DNA of 11,222 nucleotides from positions 1 to 11,222 of the forward strand of contig CADCXD010000017.1 of the NCBI GenBank assembly GCA_902806575.1, in the 5' to 3' direction. The notes under the pieces are model-generated. The model was not told where the DNA came from, did not search any database, and was given only the letters and a program-made list of their open reading frames with translations. A program made the translations under genes and the position numbers. Below are positions 1 through 8,044 of the stretch, one piece after another. Within the stretch, counting starts at the first letter, position 1. Every line of letters begins with the position of its first letter. This stretch comes from Jackrogersella multiformis (Eukaryota > Ascomycota > Sordariomycetes > Xylariales > Hypoxylaceae).

Positions 1-90
1 CTAACCCTAACCTAACCTAACCCTAACCTAACTAACCCTAACCTAACCCCACAACCTAACTTCAACCTAACCTAACCTAACCTAACCTAA
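1..90. repeat. Telomere repeat array (C-rich strand)
   Basis: The array reads as three CCCTAA units (5-10, 21-26, 36-41), ten CCTAA units, two CTAA units (1-4, 32-35) and two variants, CCCCACAA (47-54) and CTTCAA (60-65). The last five units (66-90) are perfect CCTAA. A C-rich strand running 5' to 3' inward from base 1 is the orientation expected at a left chromosome end. Most filamentous ascomycetes use TTAGGG (CCCTAA on this strand), so the many CCTAA units are either real variants or CCCTAA with one C missing. The array is short, which suggests that the contig stops inside the telomere. Confidence 0.93.
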
Positions 91-994
91 AGGAATTATT
101 TATTACCGTAAACCTATTTACGTTCGTTATAAAATAACCGATATTATAAATCGTTTAATTTTTTAATATTAATTAACGACTCGTTTTATTTTTACGATTA
201 TATAAATATTAAAACGTTATTAATTAAACCGTTAAACGGCTCGTTAATAATTTAACGTTTAATTATAAATAAAATTACGGCTTATTTCGTGATACGTATT
301 TATAATATATATTAATTTAAAGATAAAATTAATTAATAAAATTATAATAACGTTAATAATATTAAAGGAATTAATAATCGATTAAGTTAATTATTTCCCT
401 CGTTAATAATTTTATTAATAATATTATAAAATTTAAATCGGTTAAAAGTTAATTAATATATAAAATAATTAATATAAAAATCGATATTAAAATTAATATT
501 AACCTTTAAATAAAAACTTTTAAATTTAATAAAATAAGTTATAATATAACTTTTAACGTTTTATTAAATACTCGCTTAAACTTTTAAAGGTTTAATACTT
601 ATTAAGAATTATAAAATAACGCTTTTATTATAAAATTCCGTATAATATAAAAGCCTTATATTAATAAAAAAATTAATCTTATATTTAATAATATATTTAC
701 GTGAAATAATAAATTATTTACACATAATTAATATAACTTTTATACTGTTTAACATTTTTAATAATTATAAATAAAAGTAATAATTTATAAAATATTATCG
801 TTATTAAAGTTTAAAATCATAAAAAAAGAAAAAACTTAATCGATTAAAAAAGCTTAATCTTATTAAAATAACGTTAATATATAAATTATAATATTATAAG
901 AAAATAATAACGTAATTAAATTTAATTAATAATAAAAAAAAATAAAAACTATTAAGTAATAAAAAAAAAAATAACGAAAAAATAATCGTAAAAT

Positions 995-1045
995 ATTTAA
1001 GGTTTAATAATATTTAAGGTTTAATAACGTTTAAAGTTTAATAAT
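995..1045. repeat. Short tandem repeat, 17-bp unit, three copies
   Basis: Three adjacent 17-bp units occupy 995-1011, 1012-1028 and 1029-1045. Units one and two differ only at their last base, and unit three differs from unit one at two positions. The core is TTTAAGGTTTAATAA. The period is not a multiple of three, so it is more likely from a non-coding part of the parent element than from a repeated protein motif. It may predate the RIP mutation of the block. Confidence 0.6.
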
Positions 1046-3331
1046 TAATTAACTTTAAATCTTTATTAATTAATTAAAATTTTAATTAATTTAACGGTAG
1101 GTATAAATCGTTATAATATAACGCGAGATATTACCATTTATTATATATTAATAAATTAAAATAAAGGTCTTAAAATAATTATTATTTTAAAAATAAAAAC
1201 AAAACTAATATTTTAAAAAATAATTAATAAGTATAAAACATAAGTTATCCTTAACGCACGGGCCATAACTTTAATTATAAACTATATAATTATAGCTTTT
1301 ATAATAAAACTTAAATTATTATTAATTAAATAAACTATAATAATAATAATCTTTAATTATAACTTTTAAAAAGGTTAACTTTAAACCTTATTTTTAAAGT
1401 TTTATTAATAACCTTTTATTTTACTTTCTTTTAAACTTTTTAAACTTTTTATTTTAATTAATAAAACTTTTATCTTAATTTTTTTATATATATTTAAAGT
1501 TTATATTTAATATAACCTTTTAATTTAATTATAAAATCTTTCCGTTTAAATATTATTTATATTTAAATTTAAATATATTTTTAATCTTAACATTTCTTAC
1601 TTTATATATTAAAGCTTTAAAAGCTTTTAAACTTAAATACCTTAATTTTAAATATAATTTAAGTTTTATATTTTTTAAAAATTAATAAATTCTTTATAAA
1701 TCTTTAAATATATTCTTTAAATTTAATTATTAATATATATATAACTTTTATAATACTTTATAATAAATTTAATAAAATAATTATTAATATATTATAAAAC
1801 ATTTTAAAATAAATAAAAATTAACTTATATTTAAAAGAAATTATATATATATAATAATTATTTAATTTTTAAACTTTTTAAAATTTACATTTATACGTAA
1901 AAAACAATTTAAATTATAATATTAAATCCCTTTTAAGGTAAATTTTAAAGATAATATTTATAAAAATCCTTCATTATTATTACTTTTTAAAATAAAATTA
2001 TTAATATATAATTTTTTTAATTTATTAATTACTTATTAAATTACTTTTTTATTTATCCTTAAAATTAAGAAATAAATTATCTTAACTTAAACCACCCGAT
2101 TATTAAAAAAAGGCATATAAACCTTTAATTAAAGCTTTAAATAATTTATTAAGTTAAATAATTTATAAAAGTTTATTATTATATTTTTTAAAAAAATATC
2201 TTTTAATATTTATTATTATATAAATCTTTAAAATATATTAATTAATTTTTACCGTTAAATTATTAAAACTTTACTTATTATTTATTTTTATTAATTTAAG
2301 CCTGAAGTTATTTTAAAACATTATTTAATATTAAATTTTTATAATTTTATATAATTAATTTTATTAATAATAACCCATTAAAACGCTTTATATTTTTTAA
2401 ACTTTCACTTATAAATTTTATTTTCTTTTTTTTAATAAAGGTATATATGTTTTATAAATTATTTACCTTTACTTTAAAAGTTAAAAATTACTTATAATTA
2501 TCCTTTAAAAATAATTTAATAATTTTCCGTAATAATTAAAAAGAAAATATTAAACTATTAATTCCTTAAATATAATATAAATTAAGGTTTTATTTACTTT
2601 AAAATATATTTAATTATTATAATCTTAAGAAAATTTTTAATTATAAAAAAGTTAATTATTTTAAATATATCGTATACTTTTATTAAATAAAACGTAAAAC
2701 TTTAATTAATAAATTAATTTTTAAGTTTTTAATTACCCGCTTTATTATATATTATAATTTAAAAATACGTAACTTTTATTATTAATATATTTAAATTACT
2801 TAACGGAACGTAATGTTATTTAATTATAATAAACTTAAAAATCTTTTTATATATTATTTTATATATTTAAATTCTTATAATTATTAAAATTATAACATTA
2901 ATAAAAGCTTTTAATAATTTATCTTTATAAAACTTTTAATAATATTAATAAAAATATTAAACTTATTATTAATAATATTATAAAATTTAAATTAAAGGAT
3001 AAATTTAAAACCTTTAAAAAATACTTTTAAAATTTTATTATATTAATTTAAACTTAAGTAATAATAAAGCTTTTATTTATTAAATTAAAATTACCGTTTT
3101 ATTAATAACATTAAATTAAATAATAATTTTTTTTAAAAGCTCGTTACGAAAAAAAGATTAAAAATTAATATATATTTAAACGTTTCGTTTTATACCATTT
3201 TATTTTAATATAAAAAATCCATATAAAATAATCTTTTATTTTAATAAAATTAATATTATTTATAATAAAAACTTTTAAGGTTAAAATAATTTAATAAAAA
3301 CATTATAAAATTATATAAATAAATTTTTAAA

Positions 3332-3357
3332 TATATATATATTATAATATATATATA
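3332..3357. repeat. AT-only perfect palindrome
   Basis: An alternating AT run is centred on ATTATAAT (3341-3348), giving about 26 bp of perfect self-complementarity. It could extrude as a cruciform, but in DNA this AT-rich such palindromes also arise by chance or from RIP. No gene is linked to it. Confidence 0.45.
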
Positions 3358-3780
3358 AAAAAACTTAAAAATAAAAATAAAAGTAAAAATTTAAAAATTT
3401 TATATATAAACTTTTAAAAATATAAACGCTTTACGTAAACCGGGCTTATAATTATTATAATTAAATAAAATATTTAAAACTTATATATTAAAAATATAAT
3501 TAATTAAAAAAATTTTTAACTTATAAAAGTTATTTATAAAAATTTAATTAATTAAAATAATTAAAGCTATATTTTAACACGTAATAATAATTTATATATT
3601 TTAAAAATATATATATAATATTAATTAATTTTAATTTCTTTTAAACGATTAACGTTTAAATTTTTATCGTAATATATTTTTTTATTATTTTTTTTATTTT
3701 TTATATTTTATAATTATTAAAATATTTTAATAATTAAAAATATTAATTAAGCATAAAACCGTACATTAATATAATATAAA

Positions 3781-3892
3781 TTATTTTATTAAAATAAATT
3801 ATAAATTTCTTTATCGCATATACCGAAGAGAAAACCATATCTCGATATAATAACTTTCGATAAACTCGGGCATACACGATTCCTTATTTCCT
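3781..3892. other. Transition from AT-rich block to gene (3' flank of the oxidoreductase)
   Basis: Composition changes from almost pure AT to mixed sequence within about 100 bp. CpA and TpG return (for example GCATA near 3816 and GGCATACACG near 3869). On the minus strand this is the region just after the oxidoreductase stop codon, so it should contain its 3' untranslated region. I see no clear polyadenylation signal that stands out from the AT background. Confidence 0.5.
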
Positions 3893-4985
3893 TTACGCTG
3901 TCGCCTTAATAAACTCCTCGCTATAAGGATAATCTGTGTAGCCCTTCTCAGCACCTGAAGTATAAAACGTGTCGCGATCATACGGCGTCAATGGCAGGCC
4001 TTTCTGGATCCGAAAGGCAAATCAGGTGACGATATAAAGTATCGCCCGAATACCACCGCGACATCCTTGCCTTTAAAACATTATCCACGACCCTCTTCCC
4101 AGATTCGGGCCGGAATCCACCTGCAACCAGTACGGGTGACGTGTTATCCCAGGCGTCGACTGCGAATGAGATCTGCGCGGTGGATTCTGCGTCTGCGTCG
4201 CTCTCTTCTACGTAAGACTGGACGAGATGCAGATATGCCAGCTTGAGCTTCTTTAGCTCGTTGATCACATACGTGAACTGCGGGACAGGATCTTTCATGA
4301 GCATTCCTTGGAATGCGGACCATGAGACAGGCGAATTGCAACCTTCTCGCGCCGATGGCTCCACGATGGCGTTAGTAATCTCCAGCACGAAGCGAGCGCG
4401 GTTTTCGATGCTGCCGCCATATTGATCTTTCCGTTGGTTGGAGACATCCTGGATGAATTGGTCAACGAGGTACCCGTTGGCCCCGTGAATCTCGACTCCG
4501 TCGAATCCGGCTTCCACTGCGTTGCGCGCGGCTTGCGCGTAAGTGGCCGAAAGAATGGATCTCGTCGAGGTCAACTCTGTCGGAACCGGCATACCCTCGC
4601 CGTACGGTATGGCGCTTGCAGATTTGATCTCGAGGCCCGTTGCTTTGGCGAAATCCGGATTGGCGACGGCCCATGGCCCACAGCTGTAAGTATATATAAG
4701 AACCCTTTGCGTGGACGGCGTCAGTGACCGGCTTCCACGCCGCTATTTGCTCCCTAGACCAGATCCCGGGAGCATTGGGGTATCCGCCCGCCGCTTTTGA
4801 TATGTAGGTAGCTGAAATCAGCAGGGTGCCGGGTACGGAGCCGCGCTGCTCATAGTAGTCCTTCACGAAGGGAAGAGGTACGTGGTCTGAGTCTGCACGA
4901 AAGCGAGTTAAAGGCGCCATTACGACGCGGTGTTGAAGTGTTGCATTGCCCACTTTAGCGGCTGGAAGAGACGTGATTGGGCCAT
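3893..4985 (-). CDS. Old Yellow Enzyme-type NAD(P)H:FMN oxidoreductase (frame-disrupted as sequenced)
   Basis: This family reduces activated C=C bonds of enals, enones and related compounds, using FMN and NAD(P)H. The start is the ATG at 4985-4983 (context AACATGGCC, product MAQSRLFQPLK), which puts the family N-terminus in register; an upstream Met at 5082 lies in the wrong frame for that segment. Visible motifs, numbered on the frame-corrected protein, are MAPLTR (23-28, FMN site), HGANGY (H170, N173, Y175, matching the substrate and proton-donor residues of OYE1), QYGGSIENR, VAGGF (near 291) and FGRY (near 318, flavin phosphate site). The C-terminus ends in EEFIKATA and a TAA at 3895-3893. 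Frame changes lie near 4955, 4667, 4565, 4548, 4322-4360 (three), 4070 and 4011, with a 3-base gap near 4812. All fit lost bases, 14 in total, and restoring them gives 368 residues, normal for the family. It resembles the fungal branch that includes ergot EasA, but I cannot assign a pathway. A real pseudogene is the alternative. Confidence 0.85.
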
Positions 4986-5094
4986 GTTTTAAAATATTGA
5001 TTCGGGGATAGGTGATAAACCGGGCGTGTAGTAAGTATTGCGGTGTTGTTTGGATTTGATGAGATGAGATAGTAATGTCCATAGGCTGCCATTC

Positions 5095-5110
5095 ACGTTA
5101 TATATGTATC
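5095..5110 (-). promoter_or_regulatory. TATA-like element upstream of the oxidoreductase
   Basis: On the minus strand this reads GATACATATATAACGT, about 110-125 bp before the chosen ATG at 4985. The distance and sequence suit a fungal core promoter. The 5' leader between it and the ATG has no obvious intron. The assignment rests only on sequence and position. Confidence 0.35.
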
Positions 5111-6419
5111 CTTATCACTCAGTCGGAGTTAAATACGAACCTTCCAGGCCGGTTGTATTTGTCACAGGTTTGTAGGAGAAAATGGTGTCATGTCAAACAT
5201 TTGGTATATTTGTAAGGCTATGGATTTGTAAGCTTAATAAGCCCCTTGACACACGATCAAGCGTAGCGGTAGAGATACCTAAACTGCTAGATAGGTTGGT
5301 TTATGGTAAACTTGCCTTACTACGTAACGACAGCGGGGCAGGGAAGGCCTGTGTCTGTACTGAAACGAAGAGGTTGAGGAAAAACTGTTAAAGGTATCCA
5401 CCTCACGGCACTAACAACTTGGGACGATACTACCTAAACTACCCACATGAACTGCTGCCGGCGCTCCACTCTTTTCTCCGGGCTAACAACCATCCGTAAA
5501 CCGAGGGCGGGATAACCTAAACCCCTTTCTCGGAGAGTTAAACAAAGACATCCTGTGAGTGTCATGAGAAATCAGCTTGCTGCAATAATGAGGACAAAAA
5601 CCTTGGCCTTAGTCAGTGGCATCATTACGCTGATTATTCCATTTCAAGTTCATGTCATGAGTTCTATGAAGGTAACCTAAAAGTAACAATTAATGCTACT
5701 TTTATGCGGAGAGGAATTGAGATTAGCAGTTACATTTCCATTTTACGTTCTTCACCTGTCAGGCTTTATGCGTTAATGTATACGTATTTATCACGAGGTA
5801 GGCGTTGAGAGAAAGCAACCCTCTTTCGTATAATTAGTAACGGTTGATATTTACTTTAATGGAGGCATCTCTTCAAGAGTTGATTCATGAGCAATGCTGA
5901 GTAATGGCATTCAGTGACCTAAATTTGCAATGAAATGATTAACAGCCCAGAATCCTGATAATCGGTGAGCACATATGTCGAGGGATAGTGAATAGTATTA
6001 CAGGCAAGACTAGGAGTTCATTCCACACGATTACTGACCCAGTGTCTTTACTCCCAAGGCTATCATACCATTCATGCCTACACAGTCGCCATCTTCGAAT
6101 CTCTGGTATTATCAATCGACCCTTGATTTATGGTAGATACCTAGGTTTGGGGCCCCTCGCGTAATAACATCGATATTACCCATATCGTTAGGTTGACCTC
6201 GTGACAGGTAAACTACTGAAGCGAGTGTCGACTTCCTTGTATAACACCTCTATCGTGCTCGCCAAGGTACGGTTTTATCACACCTTCGAGGCTGCTCTGT
6301 ATGCTTCAGTCGTCGATGTTTGCCCCGGTCTTCTTAACCAAATTCAAAATGCTGATAGCAACTTGGTTCCTTCAATGTTATAATAGTTGTAGGGCTTGCT
6401 AGTATCTAGATTATTGACA

Positions 6420-6439
6420 GTGGCAACTTGAGTTGCCAC
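6420..6439. repeat. Perfect inverted repeat (9-bp arms, 2-base spacer)
   Basis: The arms are GTGGCAACT and AGTTGCCAC around TG. The stem is perfect over 9 bp. There is no T-tract after it and no gene beside it, so a terminator role is not supported (and this is a eukaryote). A binding site for a dimeric DNA-binding protein or a chance palindrome are both possible. Confidence 0.55.
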
Positions 6440-6447
6440 ATTTAGTA

Positions 6448-6460
6448 TAGGTACCTAGGT
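6448..6460. repeat. Overlapping palindromes TAGGTACCTA / ACCTAGGT
   Basis: TAGGTACCTA (6448-6457) overlaps ACCTAGGT (6453-6460). The same ACCTAGGT 8-mer occurs at 6139-6146 and 7496-7503, and its core CCTAGG again at 7583-7588. From memory, tracts of alternating GGTACC and CCTAGG are frequent in intergenic DNA of some Sordariomycetes. Confidence 0.5.
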
Positions 6461-7467
6461 TTGTAGGTCTATAATTCCGTAGATGACAAAATTGCAATAG
6501 ACATTAGCCTCGTTTGCTACATCATAGATGTAACGCTGGCCTTTTGATGTCTCACCTCGAAGGAAACATGTATATTTCATGATATACGCCAATTGTGACC
6601 TTAGTGAAGAGCCCGAGCTAACTATACGTAGTCCGACTGGATCTTATTGTTTATCCAGGACCTCAAATGAGACGCGCCTTAGCTTGGTAGCTGAGAATTT
6701 TAGGTTAGAGTATCCTATTGCATCTCATTATCTGGCTATTTAGTTTGGCAAAAGTTCACAATCTGGTTGTCCGAAATGTATAAACCTAGTTGGGCTCCGT
6801 GTACTACCACGTATGTGAGGTAGTGAACCAGCAGCCGTTTATGACGAATTCATGATACATGATTCTGCAGGGCTATCATGTCTTTTGTCGCTACTATTAT
6901 ATGAAGGGTGTGAGTTATCGTCACATGTCTAGCTCTGCCTGTTGCCGGGGTACTCTAGATGTCCCACGCACCATGGATGTGCGCTGATGTGTAGATTAGT
7001 ACGGTATTCGTCGGAGGACGTGGACGAATTTATCATCAACACCATTGCGGAGGACATTATGAACTGGGTTAAGCAACCACCCGCGAAAACCGTTGCAGTG
7101 TCTCGAGTCTAACTACCGTTAAGGTCTATAACCGTAGAAAAACGTACTGTATAGTCTCTGTGAGCTCGTAGTTTGTCAAGAGACGACAATATAATCTAAC
7201 AGTTAAACTTTGGTCGATCACGTCCGATCATGTCCAGGATATATCTTGTCCGCTTAGTTCAAGATAATCACAAAGTCATACCGCGGGGCAGACTGACGAG
7301 CCCCTAGCGGCAAACAAGATTTCATTTATAAGCTATAGCTACAACCTTTCAACATTAAAGATACTGGCACGTTGGAGATTAAATAAGCGATAGGAAGCCA
7401 GTATATTCATTGACGAGATAAGTGACATGAGTAGCGTCCAATACCGATAGTTTAGGACGTTATGTAG

Positions 7468-7489
7468 CTTAGCTTCGAACCGAGCTAAG
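7468..7489. repeat. Inverted repeat with 7-bp arms and 8-base loop
   Basis: CTTAGCT (7468-7474) pairs with AGCTAAG (7483-7489) around the loop TCGAACCG. The loop recalls a tRNA T-loop, but no other arm of a tRNA can be folded around it. Its function is unknown. Confidence 0.4.
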
Positions 7490-7494
7490 AGATC

Positions 7495-7509
7495 TACCTA
7501 GGTACCTAG
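7495..7509. repeat. Perfect 12-bp palindrome CTAGGTACCTAG
   Basis: The 12-bp palindrome is 7498-7509, inside TACCTAGGTACCTAG (7495-7509). It combines the ACCTAGGT and GGTACC units also seen at 6448-6460. It may be a short fungal microsatellite-like repeat or a protein binding site. Confidence 0.5.
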
Positions 7510-8044
7510 TAAATGATAAATAAATGATATAGCTCCTCCTAATTACTTTCTATCAATATGCAAGACTATCATGGTCCGTTGTCCTAGGTCACATGGAATC
7601 CAAGATATACCAGATCTAGGAAATGCAATACCTTTACGATAATGACATAACAAACACCGACCTGTGCTACCGTTCTGTATAGTTGAGTCTCGTTCCTCGC
7701 CCAAATTGTTGTATTTATTAGTGCGCGTGTCCTAAACTACTGAGGAAAACATGCCCCGCCCTAAGCCGTCCTCTAATGAGAATCTAATGTAACTTTTGTT
7801 TTTCCAAAATTTCGCGCTTGGGTATCGATCCCGTACTCCCATACCGGTGATGAAAATCATTGACCTTGGTCAGAAAAATTCGGGATCATTCATTGGTACT
7901 GAGCAATGTTCTTGGTTGAGCACCATGTTAAAGAACTCCTGAGCCGGGTTCCATTAACCCCTACGCTCTGACAAGTTGCCCGCTATACCCAATACCATGG
8001 GTACCGCTGGACGTTGAATCTCTAAGCTCCTGCTCGGGACCACC

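Larger units (their letters stand above)
91..3780. repeat. RIP-mutated AT-rich subtelomeric block
   Basis: The block is almost all A and T, with no open reading frame of 60 codons. Its residual C and G sit mostly in CpG, CpC or CpT. By my count, bases 121-660 contain no CpA and one TpG but roughly two dozen CpG. That is the footprint of repeat-induced point mutation, which converts CpA to TpA on both strands of duplicated DNA. The original element was presumably a multicopy subtelomeric repeat, a transposon or a telomere-linked helicase gene, but too little survives to identify it. Small GC-richer islets remain near 1252-1268, 2091-2100 and 3437-3446. No terminal repeat or target-site duplication could be seen by eye. 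Confidence 0.88.
5111..8044. other. Long gene-free region of balanced composition
   Basis: I find no gene, tRNA, rRNA or transposon here. GC content is intermediate, ranging between about 28% and 50% in the lines I counted, unlike the GC-rich arrestin gene and the AT-rich telomere side. CpA and TpG are common, so it is not RIP-mutated. Open frames are short (the longest about 70 codons, at 5182-5391 and 6201-6383) and resemble no family I know. Homopolymer runs do not exceed about five bases, and the pyrimidine tracts usual in fungal promoters are absent. It contains several palindromes, listed separately. It could be ordinary intergenic DNA, an unrecognised decayed element or a non-coding RNA locus. 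Confidence 0.6.

Noticed and set aside
4243..4727. Plus-strand open frames at 4243-4425 and 4422-4727
   Set aside because: They lie opposite conserved Old Yellow Enzyme motifs and resemble no family.
4986..5082. Upstream Met at 5082 as the oxidoreductase start
   Set aside because: It is in a different frame from the conserved SRLFQPLK segment; the ATG at 4985 begins that segment directly and has a better context.
5182..6383. Open frames 5182-5391 and 6201-6383 as small genes
   Set aside because: They are 60-69 codons with no recognisable motif, in DNA that looks non-coding in all frames.
6987..7112. A 41-codon plus-strand frame whose product looks protein-like and slightly acidic
   Set aside because: Frames of this length are expected by chance and the upstream frame closes soon before it; no family match or splice context.
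7461..7500. Possible tRNA, because of TTCGAACC in a hairpin loop
   Set aside because: No acceptor stem, D arm or anticodon arm can be placed around it, and the stem geometry does not match a T arm.
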